A stretch of DNA of 64,000 bases from Lumnitzera littorea (GCA_024138015.1 JAMXBB010000006.1:75118300-75182299), one strand, 5' to 3'. Positions 1-11,948 are shown, numbered from the stretch's first letter. A program made the numbers and translations. Notes: generated by a model not told the origin, from the sequence alone.

Positions 1-120
1 TCATATTGCTATTCAACCATCTTGGAGCGAAAGCAAATGATAACCTAGGCTTCGAACAATGGTTAATTGCTTGGGAGCAATCTTCATTAACCTGTAAAAG
101 ACAGAAATAAACTTAGGAAG

Positions 121-330
121 TTAATTTTGGGCTTTCAAAAATTTCCTTCTTTTTCTTCTCTTTTTTCTTTCTTTCTTTTTTTTTTTTTTCTCTATTACTT
201 TTTTCATTTCTCTTCTCTTTTTTTTCTTTTTCCTCTTTCCTTCTTTTTTTTTATTTTTTATTTTTGTATTTTTTTTCTTTTCCTTCTCTTTCTTTTTCTT
301 TTTTTTATAAAAGTAAAGTAAAATGAACAA
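121..330. repeat. Polypyrimidine/polypurine low-complexity tract
   Basis: About 200 bases are almost pure C and T on the plus strand (long T runs broken by single C or CTT). The reading frames open across it encode only Phe/Leu/Ser or, on the other strand, Lys/Glu/Arg runs, so they are composition artefacts. It lies within the internal region of the Ogre-like element whose 5' LTR is at 2942-5151. Confidence 0.9.
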
Positions 331-939
331 ATATAAGAAAGTAGAAATAATTAAATGTGAATGAAGGTATACAGATGCAAATATTAGATTAGGAAGTAAC
401 TCGTAATGTGGTAAAACCTTATTTACTTGAAGCTAAAAATCATGGAGTTTGATTATATGACTTTATTTTAAAAAATGATTAATGCTAGTCCTTATAAGAA
501 CATTTTATTCAAAGACTCAAATCCTAATTTCTACTTCAACCTCATGTCCTTCTCTTCTTCTACTAACTTGACTCTCCTTCAATGTTCTTCCTTTTCCTGG
601 GCTAGTTGGCTTCTACTAGAGTTTTTGATTCTTTGATCCTCTCTTAAGCCATTATGAGCTTGTCCATTAGCCTCTCAACTTAATGGTTTGACACATCCTA
701 CAAGGCTTTCATAATCCTTCTTAACCTATTAGCTTTGTCATAAAGAACTTCCACCCAGGTTTAGAAGTCTTCATTTCTAGATTAGGAATGTTAGGAGCCT
801 AATACTATTCTTGGCTTGCCTACGTGAGGTGGCAATAGACATTAGCTCAATACTTTCTCTCATGGCCTTCCAACTCTTCTAATTGAAGTGTTAAAATCAC
901 AACTTTTTGTCCTTAAAGTGCTTTGATTTACAATAATCA

Positions 940-1862
940 AGACACCTTCTCATCTATTACTACATAAGGGTTATGATAATTCAGGGTCACCTTTTCTAGT
1001 GAAGGGCAATGGAACATACTTTGAATTGGGCTAGCTTGGTAAACTACAGTAGCTGGGTAATATCCAATACACTAGTTAAGGCCAATCAAAGGAACCATTT
1101 CATAATCCTTGTAGCTTCCTATCATCTTGTCTACTAAATACCATCTAACTACCCATACCAAATCTTCTACATTGAAGTTTTGAAAGATCTCAATCTAACA
1201 GTAAGTTGGGGCTTTAGGTAACTTGACCCTATGTCAACTTTAATAGCAAATTCTGCTTTATGCAATTTGAGATAGCACATGGCCATGTGACTAACAAACC
1301 AAATCATAACCAAGCTTAAATTGATCTTCATACTCCCATAACCCTTTATCTTGAGATAGTTAAATGACTGGATTTGTTTAACTAAAAGGGTCGGAACATA
1401 AGACTTCCCCTCTAGAAATTGGGCCACCAATTTTGCAACTCAACAGTGTATGTAGAACATACCATTTAGGAATAATGCAGTTAAGATGTAGGCATGGCAT
1501 CGATTGCGTTGCCACTCTTGATACCCTCTAGTGAAAATTTCATCTCAAGAAATCTTCACTTTCTCATAAACTAATCCATTGAATCATACATCTTAATAGA
1601 GTATCTATTTTATAGAGCCAAAACCCAATCCACTTAGGTTTTCTAAACATACAATAATTTGTTAAAAATGCTACATAGGCCCTTTTTAAGGTTTGACACA
1701 TATATCTCATCCATATTAGATGGAGCCCTCAAAAACTAAAGATAGTCTTCTATGATTGGGCTTAATTGGTGGAGCCTGATACAAGAAGCTACTAACTCTA
1801 GATTCCAAAAGTGGGCTAGGGCCTTGATAAGCATGAGTTCAACAGTGATTTCCAAGAGTGAC
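940..1862 (-). pseudogene. Decayed Ogre-type ORF1 (DUF7745-like) remnant
   Basis: Conceptual translation of the minus strand gives, in order, a stretch ending LIKALAHFWN (near 1810-1850), PIIEDYL and a DEIYV segment (near 1690-1750), then LLVKQIQSFNYLKIKG followed by MIWFVSHM (about 1270-1400), and finally YEMVPLIGLN and NPYVVIDEKV (about 950-1110). This order (a fixed Phe-Trp block, a 'PTIEEY'-like block, a 'RSLNYC'-like block, a tryptophan-rich block, then 'VPLIGL') matches my recollection of the DUF7745 proteins encoded by ORF1 of plant Ogre/Tat retrotransposons; no search was run. The function of that protein is not established. Stops and frame changes are frequent and there is no usable start. 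It sits downstream of the minus-strand 5' LTR and primer site at 2920-5151, where Ogre ORF1 belongs. The alternative is another Tat-lineage accessory protein. Confidence 0.55.
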
Positions 1863-2404
1863 ATGATGGACTTAACTTTTCCCTTGATAAAGTCTTACTA
1901 GTTGGCACTAAAGAGTTAGAGCTACCCTTTAAGTACAGTCTTGGGATTGGTAGGCTTATTGGTGTTGATCTCCTTCTTCATGACTTGAAAACTCAATAAC
2001 CTTCAATAAGTAAAAGGAAATTTCAAAAATACAAAAGTTACAACAATACAAAAATTTTATAAAGATACGAATTTTACAAAAATTACAAGGATACAAATTT
2101 TTACAAAAATTACTAAGTGGACAATGACTTAAACTCCAAAATTTCACAACTTTCTCTTTGATGGGCTTGCCAGATTAAGTTTATTTCTTAATCCTTGAAA
2201 GGGAGTCATAAATGTAACTTTGCTAGGTTCTAAAAGGTCCATAAGTTTCAAAAGGTCTTACATAGATCACTAGCCCATCTGAAACTTAAGTAGGGTTGGC
2301 CTAATCGACCCCAACTAATGGTTACACTACAACGCCCGAGACGTACATAATGGCCTTCCCCTCCTTGTTTCTTAGGATAGTCAACGTTCGACTACATCTA
2401 AATA
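1863..2404. other. No gene seen; Ogre-like leader/internal spacer
   Basis: AT-rich sequence between the ORF1 remnant and the MITE. Around 2000-2110 there is a run of short degenerate repeats (ACAAAAATTACAAGGATAC-like units). No open frame with recognisable family similarity. Confidence 0.5.
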
Positions 2405-2689
2405 AGGTAATGGATGCAAGAGTGCCTAAATTTTTTATTTTAGGCAATTTAGTACCCAAACAATCAAAACTTAGATTTTAGTGCTCAAAATTTGTAATTT
2501 TGTTCATTTGAGTGTTTGCATTTAATAGACGTTATATACATGATGGGCATTAAACTACTTCAAATCAAAAGTTCAAACACTCAAGTGAACAAATTTTCAA
2601 TTTTCAAGCATCGAAATTTAAGTTTTAAATGTTTAGGTACTAAATCGCCCGAAATCAAAACTTTAGGCACTTTCATATGTATTATTCCC
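2405..2689. mobile_element. Mutator-like foldback MITE with 9-bp target duplication
   Basis: The element is a near-complete inverted repeat. The left arm (about 2405-2525) reads AGGTAATGGATGCAAGAGTG and continues through TTTAGTACCCAAAC and TTGTTCATTTGAGTGTTTG. The right arm, reverse-complemented from 2689, reads GGGAATAATACATATGAAAG and continues through the same blocks. There is a short unpaired middle and no coding capacity. Flanks are ATCTAAATA (2396-2404) and ATCTAAACA (2690-2698), a 9-base direct repeat with one mismatch. Terminal inverted repeats of this size with a 9-bp duplication are typical of Mutator-like MITEs. It inserted in the Ogre-like leader. Confidence 0.75.
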
Positions 2690-2921
2690 ATCTAAACACA
2701 CATCATGATTAAGAAAACCCTCATTGGTGAGTAGGCTTGAATTTCGACTACTGGTTTATGGGTTTTTTCTAAAAAGAAAAATTTTAGAAAAAAGGAAACT
2801 AGAGACATAGGCTTAAGAGTTAACTTATTAAAACCCAATAAGGTTACCATTAAATATCCATAACTCTTTTTGAAATAAAAATAATAGGTTTCAATAATCA
2901 AGAAGAAAATACTTTTTTTAC

Positions 2922-2940
2922 TATTTAAGAGTCACCCAAA
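2922..2940 (-). other. Degenerate primer-binding site of the Ogre-like element
   Basis: Read on the minus strand directly after the LTR end, the sequence is TTTGGGTGACTCTTAAATAG. It resembles the TTTGGYGACTC start of primer sites in plant Ogre/Tat-type elements, but the rest is not conserved. Only one base separates it from the LTR terminus at 2942. Confidence 0.45.
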
Positions 2941-2941
2941 G

Positions 2942-5151
2942 TGCTTACACACCTGCTAGCTAGGATTAAGCCCATGTAGTTATAAAGGATATTTTATGAA
3001 AACTTTAGTGAGTTGATCAATTTTATTTATGAAATATTTCTCTTTAAGTATTTACATCTTAATTAATTTTGAAAAAAAAAAAAAAACTCTTTGGTCCCGC
3101 TTTTTTTTTTTTTAGAAAACTCTAATTTTTCAAAAACACATGAATTAAGTTTCTCTTTTTAAAAAGAAAAAACATTCTTTCCTAAGGTGATACAACATTT
3201 TTCCATAAAGAAACCCCTTCTTTATTTTTTAAAAAAGATTCAACATATACAAATCATAGGACACATGTATAAAGTAATTTTAGAAAAAAAAAAAAACAAC
3301 CTTATCAACACTTCCCAAAACACTTTTGAATCAAATATGAACAAGTATTATATAAATGAAACCCCTTCATGGATTAACATCCCACATCAAGATCAACTAT
3401 ACATTAAGATAGCAAGAATTATCATCAACGCATTTATAGAATCACATTCTCCTTTTAATTTAAAAATAAATAAATAAACATATTTTTTAAAATCATTAAA
3501 GTTACAAGAACATCAAATTATGAGTTTCTATAAGATCCTAAAAATTATAACAAGAACAACACTAATTTACATAATTATCACTACCCTTTTTATTTCAACA
3601 AACACAATTTCTTAAATCATTAATGTTACAAGATCATCAAAACATGGATTTCCACAATTTATAACAAGAACCATAAATTGTATATCAAATTATCACAACC
3701 CTTTCTATTTCAACAAATATAATTTCTTAAATCATTAATGTTACAAGATCATCAAAACATGGGTTTACATAATATTCATACACAAATTATAATGAGAATA
3801 ACATAAATTACATATCAAATTACCTAATCTAGTTTACATAACAAAATTACAAGTATCAATTGCATACATTATGCATCAACCTTAAAAAAAACTCAAGAAT
3901 AACCTTTAAACCCTATAAAACTTACCAACAAAGAGCCAAAGGTTGATTCAGGGGGTTTTCGAGTGGCTTCCGGCAAGGTAGTAGTGGTTCCCAACTCCAA
4001 ACTTCCCGCTCTTCAAAAGCCCTTAATCAATTTCAATGAAGCTCATGCCTAAGCCCTTCAATTTTTACAAACAAATTCAAATTTCCCAATAGAACCCTAA
4101 ACCGAACCTTTTGTTGAAAAAAAGGAGAAATTCTCCTACTTTAGTTAATATTTATTGTAATTTCTTCCTAAAATGCATGGCTAAGGGCTTTATTTATAGT
4201 GTGGAATCGAGCTTAGTGAACAAGAAAGATGTCCTTTGTATAGGGAAATTAAATCTTTTTTGTAATATGCAAGTTCATCTTTTTTTTTCCCATTTTTCAT
4301 CCGATTTAGCATGGTTTAAATGTTATCTTTGCTAAATAAATGGTCAAAATCCTTCCCTGATATCTTGTTGCTACTTTTATACACCAATTTCATGACAACT
4401 TATTTTTAGAAGATTCAAATTTCCTCTTATTTCCAAGATATGCTGCACTTAATTGATGAGTGACTTCCTTTTTTGATTTTTTCTGTTATTGCTATTTTCC
4501 TTTATTATTTTTGAGGATTTCTATATCAAAATGCCATGTTTTAGTTACCCTTGTTACTAATTTTTTTCTCTAACTTTTAGATGAAAGAAGGAGAATCAAA
4601 TCAGGAAGAATAAACAAGTGTTTTTAAGAGGAAATTGAACTATTAAAAAATTAAGCTTCTATTCATTGGGCCTTAAGTAGGGAAAGGAAGGGGAAGGGGA
4701 AGGGGAAGGAGATGAGTGCTCATGCACCCCCATGTGTACTTGCATTGCACTGCACTTGGTTTTCCTTCATTTTTGTTGTTGTTTATATATATATATATAT
4801 ATTTTTGTTGTTGTTTTACATGTTTTGTGCTACACAGAGTGTTTACAAGTGACCATGTAACGCTGACGTCTAACCACATGGTGACACGTGGACAATTTAT
4901 TTTTATTTTTATTTTTTTGCTATTGGTATTGGTGGTGATTTACTTGTTTTACACTACGTAGCGTTGACATTTTGACCATGTAGCAACACATAACCACATA
5001 CATAGCGACACATAGCAATTAATATTTTTATTTTTTATTTTTTCTTCCTTTCTTTTCCTTTTTATTATCAATTTGACTTCTCAAGTCCTTCTTTCTTTTT
5101 CCCCTTCTTAATTTTTTTTTATCTTTTTTGGGAAAAAATTGGGTGTCCACA
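2942..5151 (-). repeat. Putative 5' LTR of an Ogre-like element
   Basis: On the minus strand the segment begins TGTGGACACCCAATTTTTTC at 5151 and ends GTAAGCA at 2942, giving TG...CA termini and 2210 bases. The start is of a kind common in plant Ty3/gypsy LTRs, and the end is followed at once by a primer-site-like sequence. The LTR holds A and T homopolymers (3072-3111), a (GGGGAA)n block at 4680-4705, an AT microsatellite at 4786-4801 and a cluster of ACATAACCACATA-like short repeats at 4850-5020. No second copy is in the window, so the boundaries rest on termini and context only. The reading frame at 3187-3477 is low-complexity Asn/Lys/Ile sequence and is not called. Confidence 0.55.
4680..4712 (+). 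repeat. GGGGAA short tandem repeat, potential G-quadruplex
   Basis: Four guanine runs of 3, 4, 4 and 4 (at 4680, 4690, 4696 and 4702), the last three separated by AA only, satisfy the usual four-run quadruplex pattern. It lies inside the Ogre-like LTR, on the strand opposite to its transcription. Confidence 0.85.
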
Positions 5152-6937
5152 AAGTTCTTATGTAAATTTTCTTTGGATCTAAAGTTGAACTCTATAAGTT
5201 ATAGAAGTAATAGGTATGTGATCATAAATGATAAATTGTATTTTGGTTTAGTTATGTATTGAGATCTATTTAAGTAGATCAATTGCAAGAAAAGGGAATG
5301 TGATGGGTGATACTTAATTATAATTGCTCATACAAGGGACTAAAGGAGACTATATGATATATTTGAAAGGGGATATCATTCTAATACTATACACTGGGTA
5401 GATATTATGTTAAAATTATATATATAAGTGATATTACATTATAAATACAAGTAATAAGAGGCTTAATGGTGGTATTTCACCACTAGCATATGTACAAAGA
5501 TAGGATGATTGCAGACTGTATCATGATATTGACAAATTAAGTTAAAGGAGCTGTTGTTCATTTATGCCAATATTGTATAAGTAAGGATTCACAACTTACA
5601 AATTAGGTTCAAGATTTAGCTTTGTATTACGATGATGAGAGGTTACAAATAAGTATAATTGATTAAAACTTATAATTATAGCTCCGCCTATTCTTGTAAA
5701 ATTAATCTAAGAATAAAGTCATCCTTATATTCATAATCTCAATTCCAAGTAGAAATTCATCCCCAATCCACCTATTGCAAATATACCTATATTATTCTAA
5801 TAAACCTTTATTTCGGTGTACATTAGGACCAAACCTCAAAATATTCCAATATAATATCTTAGATTAGGAAAGGTTATACTAGATAGTGATCTAGGAGGTA
5901 ACCTTAGAAGAAACTATACCACTATGATAGTTAGATCCTGATGTTAATAAAACTACAAGATGTTCTTATTAGGATGTCAATAACTAACCTTTAAGACTAC
6001 GATATGTGATGTAATCTAAAAAAAAAAATTACCAAACTTATAATCAGTCTTTTCTAACTAATTGTAAACCTTAGAAATTTATCAAATAAGGGATTGGAAG
6101 TTAATAAGATTTCCCAAAAGATACCATTAGTGTTAGCAAGATAACTAACATTGAACTTAAGAGACTACACTCAAGAACCCAAACTCAAACTCCTAAAAAC
6201 ATAAATAGCAATCTCGGCCTTAATTTGACCCCGACACTCAACGCCTTAAAATCCTGTAAACAAATACCAATAACTAATGTTAATTCCTAAGGTTAACCTA
6301 ATCTAACAAAACCAACCCTAGACCCTAATAGGAAAGAGACCAACAAGTGAAGCCCATGTGAGCTCTATGAAACCTATAAAGGATAAACTAAGCAAAAAAA
6401 TGAATATTGACATAGATGACCCTTACAATAAATTCAAAAGCCTAAAATGAGTACTATAGCTCTTAAATGAACCTTTAAACACTAAAATCCTAATTGGAAC
6501 CCTAATATGTGCAAACCTTTAAAATGATTGTAAAACCCTAAGCTAGAGCCGAAAACCCTAATCCAACTATTGTACTATAATTAAATAGTAAAATTATTTA
6601 TTAATCGGAGATTAATCGCTTAGTTGCCCTAAAACCCTAATCTACCCTCTAAAACATACTAAAATAGCAATGATTGTCTTAATTCATCAAACTAATTAGA
6701 CAAAATGACCCAATGGGCTTAACAAACTTAATTTGACACAATACGTCCTAAATTGCACCTAGTTAATGTCAAACGTACCGATAATTAAGACAAAAAAATG
6801 AAATTACACCTTAATTAGCTAAACGAGTTTTATATCATAATTAACTACAAATCAAGAGCAATTAATCATATGAAACCAAAGTAATTATATGAAAATATCT
6901 CCTTAAGAATGCCAACATTATACTTAAGGAGACAATA
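5152..6937. other. Unassigned AT-rich sequence
   Basis: I see no coding region, terminal repeat or tandem array here. From about 6200 onward the motif AAACCCTAA or close variants appears repeatedly, as in the F3 LTR that follows, so the true left end of the F3 copy may lie further left than 6938. Confidence 0.5.
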
Positions 6938-9012
6938 TGAACCCCATAAACTTTCAGATCCAAACTCAAATCAAATATAGGAGTTAATAGGTAATCCCTA
7001 GAACTGCTCAAGAGATAATAATATGATAGAATAATAAAACCCATAAATTAAACAATTGAACCCTACATAATAAGCCATGAAGCGTAAATAATAAGTCAAA
7101 AAACCCTAAAGAGAGTAAAACCCTAAAACCATAATCATATGCATAAAACCCTATAACTCCTAATACAAGGGAAACCCTAAAATGATGAGAAAAAATCAAT
7201 AGACTGAACAAAACCTTAATAAGAAGTCCAAAACCCTAACTCAACTAATAAACCCTAAGTATATCCTTAAATTATTCACTAATCACAAATAAGTTCTCCA
7301 ATCGCTATGAAACCCTAAATCGCTAGTCTCGTATGTAGTTCGAAAACCCTAATCAATCCCAAATAATAAAGGACTCCAACAAACAAAATAATATAGACCA
7401 ATAAACTTAATTAAAGTGATGAAATATGAGAAGACCCTAGTTACACCCTTATTAGTCCAAAATTACTTAATTAAGTATAATCACGAATAACTAGCTTAAT
7501 TACCCTTTAATCCATCTACCAACTCTTATTAATTGGGAATCAAAGGATACTTATCCTTTAGGAGACAAAATCCTCCCTCATTTGGCAAAAAGCAAACAAT
7601 GTACAATAGTACCAAGAGGGGACCATATACTCTTATCCCAAAATAGCCACCTCTAGTTCCCCTGAATCTACCTTCAATATCTACCATTTCATCTCAATAA
7701 AACCTTCATTTAACCACATTCTTCATGGTTAGAAAACCTTAGGAAACACTCTCGAGAAACCTAAACAAAAACCAAAGGAAAAAGGTAAGAAAGAAAAAAT
7801 GAGTTATCGGTGGTCTTTGCGCACATCAGCGCCTTTTGTTTTTACCACCAACATACGATTTCAAATCACAAACCACCACCACCAAAATGTTACACACATA
7901 CTATTATAAATGCAAGCTAAACATGTTATAATCATGTACATGATATAATGACACCTTTATACATGTACTTAGTTAATTTGTTTCTTACATTCTAAAAGTG
8001 TAAGAGATAGTTTATGTAGGCAACTTGATAAAATGATGAGAAACCAACATCAAACCCCCACTACATGCTGAGGCCAAAACATGAATGCTCCTATATCCAT
8101 CATTTTTTTTTTTTTCATGTTCATCTTAGGAAGACTTAGCTTAAAACACATTATGGTAGCAATTTAACATGTCACAACAAATTGTGTAGAAAAATAGTTA
8201 AGATTCCCTTAAAAATTCTCTTCAACCGCCACATTTACTTAGGAAAACAAGCTGAAAATTTTAGTTCAATATGTTAATTACATGATTAATTAATGCTAGT
8301 TAGGATATAAGACTTAATCAATGGAGTTAAATGACTAAACAAGATCCCAAAAGCATAAAATGGCTTAAAATGACATATAGCTTAAATAAATTAATTTGGA
8401 GGCCTTAAATTGGATAAGACCAGATCTGGAATACTTAGTAAAATGGGTTATTTAGTGGATCCATTAGGATATTTAGCCCATTAGAATAAGTTAAAATCAA
8501 GTTTAGGGTCCTATAATACAAATTAGGCTTAAACTAGCTTAATTAGTGATTAGGGCCTTAGAAATAGGATTAGAAATCTAATAAATAAAAAGAACTAGAT
8601 CTAAATCCTAATAGAAAATGGACTTATCTAGGGCTTTTAGTGGGCTTAGGCTCCAAATAACAAATAGGATTGGGTTTAAGATCTTAAAAAGTGAGTTAGG
8701 CCCAAAACCTCCTAAAAGACTAAAAATAAGGCCCAATAACAATAGGACCAAATCTAACCTCTTAGTTAATGGACTTATAAAATAATACCCTAAAGGGCCA
8801 TTAAGTTTAAAAGCCTATTGAACCTGCCTACTATAAGCCCATTTACGAAATAAAACCTAAAACTAGTAAAAAAAGCTCATTTAGGCCTATAAGAGTAAAA
8901 TCAAAGCCCAAATTAAAAATTATAGAAATTGGATTGAAAATAAAGCTTAAAACATTTAAGTTAAAGCCCAAAAGACAAAATGTAAGGCCTAATGCAAAAA
9001 ACTAAGCCCAAA
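6938..9012 (+). repeat. F3 long-LTR fragment, copy A, left part
   Basis: This stretch is collinear with 45440-46591 plus 50011-50960. Shared landmarks are GGTAATCC(C/T)TAGAAC near the left end, a field of AAACCCTAA motifs, and later the blocks TTAATTAGTGATTAG, CCAGATCTG and AAAAAACTAAGCC. Identity is low (clearly diverged) but the order is kept. The left end is set at a TG (6938) by comparison with copy B. Copy A is cut at 9012 by the F1 solo LTR and resumes at 22126. No protein is encoded. It is probably a Tekay/Del-like LTR by analogy with copy B. Confidence 0.5.
9008..9012. other. Target-site duplication CCAAA, left copy
   Basis: CCAAA immediately precedes the TG of the F1 solo LTR. The same five bases follow its CA end at 22126-22130. 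The perfect match fixes both ends of the insertion although 13.1 kb separates them. Confidence 0.85.
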
Positions 9013-9590
9013 TGTAACACCCTAAGATTTTAAGCCCTAATGATTACCTTAGGATCCGAGCCTCTAAAGTTAGGGCCCAAGCTATAATATCTATTTAATT
9101 CCAAACTTCACAATAAGGTTAGAAACATTAGATGAAGTAATTCAAGTAAAGTTAATTTCTTAAAATAAGTTATATAAAAATATTAATTTAAGAAAATATC
9201 AATTTATCGCTAAAATCAATAAATATTGAAAACGCGAAATTTGAACATTTAGATATAACAAGATATTAGAGATAAGTTATTTAACTTAAAAATAATAAAT
9301 TATATATAATATACATGTATTTACATAAAATATACATTATTTGTATTAAATATACATATAGAATAAGAAATTATTACTAAAATAAGGTAAATTAATTATA
9401 AAAAATGGAAAATTAATTAGAAAAATTGAAAGGATGAGTCATCCCATGATATAGCAGCCAAGGATCAATTTGAATTGATCAGTTAAAAGGCAAATAATAA
9501 GAAAATGATACCTCATGCTTTGGAAAAATAAAAAAATGATATGTGTAAGCCACATGTCCAGTTTTTATAAATCCTAATACATTTGGAAAA

Positions 9591-9599
9591 TATAAATAG
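9591..9599 (+). promoter_or_regulatory. TATA box of F1 LTR
   Basis: TATAAATAG, conserved at the same place in F1 copy 2 (57219-57227), about 580 bases from the LTR start and followed by an A-rich transcribed-leader-like sequence. It marks the probable U3/R region. Confidence 0.55.
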
Positions 9600-10362
9600 T
9601 GTATCTAGGCTTTAAAAACAACATTTTGGAAGTTTGAAAATATTAGAAAAACACTCAAGAAAATTTCCAAACAAATTAGAAAAAAAAAAAGAAAATTAGA
9701 GCAAAAACAAAGTATAGAATCTAATTAGGTCAGTTCAATAGGTCATTGGTGTCCAATTGTGGTGGCCTTTTAAGGTCAAGGAAAGCACCACCAAAGGAGG
9801 TGTTCCAATAAGTTTGGGTAGCCAAAGGGCGACCGGAGGTGGCAGTTTAAGTTAACTAAATTTCTGACCGAAAATCTATAATTTTCCTAAAAATATCAAA
9901 TGATGTTATTTAACTATGAAACTTAGTTTTCTATAGTTATTTTATGTGTAGATTAATGTAGTAATTTTATTTTTGATAAATAACTATTGGAAATATAAGG
10001 TTCTTAAAAAATGGCTCTGTTTAGATGAAAACTAAACTAAATTTTAGAAATAGTAAATAATGTCCTTTCAAGTTGATAATTTATACGTGACATACTCAAT
10101 ATATGTATTTAATTTTAGTAGCAAGAATTTTTGAAAATAATTACGTTTACTATTCATTGTAATTATTTTGGATAAAATTGGCAATTTCATTGTTCTAGTT
10201 AATTAATTAGTTTTTAACAAAATTATAGTATGAGCCCTATGTATTATGATTTCTAGAAATTCAAACGATGATTGGGACACTTGAATTTTATCTTGTCATT
10301 AAATTCACTTGTTTGCTTAATTTTTGCTAATTTTGAGTTAAAATCACTATTTTCACAAAAAT

Positions 10363-10504
10363 ATAATTAGTATACAAGCCTGATTAATACCACAAAAATA
10401 TGTAATAGCTAGTTTAGTATAATTTATAGTCAATAATTAAAATACATAATTTTTTGAGTCAATAGGATTTTTTGTGGAATTAATCAGGCTTGTATACTAA
10501 TTAT
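10363..10504. repeat. 36-bp inverted repeat (hairpin) inside F1 copy 1
   Basis: Left arm 10363-10398 (contains TATACAAGCCTGATTAAT) and right arm 10469-10504 (contains ATTAATCAGGCTTGTATA) are reverse complements with one mismatch, separated by 70 bases. F1 copy 2 (61530-61670) has the right arm in diverged form but lacks the left arm. Confidence 0.9.
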
Positions 10505-11488
10505 TATGTATTTTCATAATATAAACCTATAAATTAGTCTAATATATGATATACTAATTACTACTACTGTAATACTTGTTAAACATGTAAAGGATTTGTA
10601 TTCTTGAGTACATAATGAATTCTAACCAACTCAAGGAATGAGAAATTTTATGACTTTTAATTTAGATTTAGGATTTATTTGAGTTAATTACAAAGTTATA
10701 ATAACATACAGTCGAATCAGTAACACGAAAGTGTATTTTTGGAATTTTGATAAAAGTTGATAAGTCTTAATTCTCAAGATATCCTAATAGTACTCAAAAT
10801 AACAATCACGACAATATAAAGTTTATCAAAATCTGATAAGAAATAAATAAGATATAATCAAATTAAGTTTGGAAACACAATAGCAAAAATGCATAAGAAT
10901 TTAGTATTGACTCGTAGTTGACTTGGAGTCTATATGTATTTTCCTAAGTGTGATAGGTAAGGAACAACCACATCATAAAGCTTAGGATTTTACGCTACTG
11001 CCGAGCTTAGGTAAGTAGATATTTCTATTTTCATGCAAGTAGACCTATGTCTATTCGACTTAAAGTTAGTTGTCTTGTGAATTGTAATGACGTAATAGAT
11101 TAATTGGATACTTGATTCTGTTGAATGTGTGTTGAAAAAGTGAAATGTTTCCTTTTGTATGACTGATTAATCGATATGTAATTTTGTTTAGAAAACTTGG
11201 AAACCAAACTATTCTTTAGGGTATTCGCCCAAGTGAACCTTATGTAAAGGAATGTAATATAAAACTGTAAAACGAAGCTGAAGTTGAGATAGTTGAATTG
11301 TTTATAATATGGAACTTTAGATTCATGCCTGATACTAGGCTATTGTATTGTTCACTACATTCATGGCATAGCACAAAAGGACTTATGGGTTGAGTTTCTA
11401 AAAGCTTCAAAATTGCTGAATTGGCTTTTGAGCATATAGAACTACATTACTCAACTTATTCTGGCCATGATGTGTGACCAACTACTGT

Positions 11489-11948
11489 TGTTAGTGAATT
11501 TTGGGATGAGGAAAGATTCTACAAAAGAAAGCAAAATACTTGGTATCGAGGCCAATTTGGTGTGGCTACTCCAATGCTTAAGTTAGTAAGGTAACTTAGT
11601 AGAGTTAGTATGTGAATAAGAAGTGTTAGGACCCCTTATAAAGTTTCTTTCCGCTATTTATAGATGGTTGTAATGTCTAAGGTAGTTGTCTATATAACTA
11701 TTAAGATACATGGAAGCTTCTTGACTTGACATCTCCCTTCATTTGTAAGAGTAATAGGCGGTTGTGTAACATAACTGCGCTTATGATAACTATTCGCGCT
11801 AGACTTCAATTCAAACCAAGAGCGCTTCTTATACTCAGCATAAATGCCATGCATCATCTAAGTGGTGCGGACACCGAGAGAGCTAGTTACGTGACTTCTT
11901 GGTAGACGAAAGGCCAAGTGTCAGTTGAACAAAAACTAACTATCAACA
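11489..11948 (-). repeat. 3' LTR of the Tat/Retand element
   Basis: 460 bases. On the minus strand it begins TGTTGATAGTTAG and ends CACTAACA. It matches 21047-21503 along its length, sharing GTGAATTTTGGGATGAGGAA and CTATTTATAGATGGTTG. Confidence 0.9.

Larger units (their letters stand above)
9013..11488 (+). repeat. F1 solo LTR, copy 1, left part
   Basis: Starts TGTAACACCCTAAGATTTTA. The segment to about 10860 is collinear with 56652-57363 and 60931-62010 (F1 copy 2), sharing the blocks GGATGAGTCATCCCATGAT, GAAAGCACCACCAA and TTATTTTATGTGTAGATTAA. A TATA box (TATAAATAG) lies at 9591-9599 and is conserved in copy 2 at 57219-57227, followed in both by an A-rich leader-like stretch. The LTR is interrupted at 11489 by the Tat/Retand element and resumes at 21504. 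The net LTR length is about 3.1 kb. With no internal region and a perfect duplication around it, this is a solo LTR. The length, TGTAACACCC start and TGTGACA end suggest a Tekay/Del-type chromovirus. Confidence 0.75.

Noticed and set aside
121..330. Two open frames rich in Lys or Phe
   Set aside because: They translate a polypyrimidine tract and have no family features.
6480..7330. Interstitial telomere array
   Set aside because: AAACCCTAA motifs are scattered, not tandem, and recur at the equivalent place in F3 copy B, so they belong to the LTR family.
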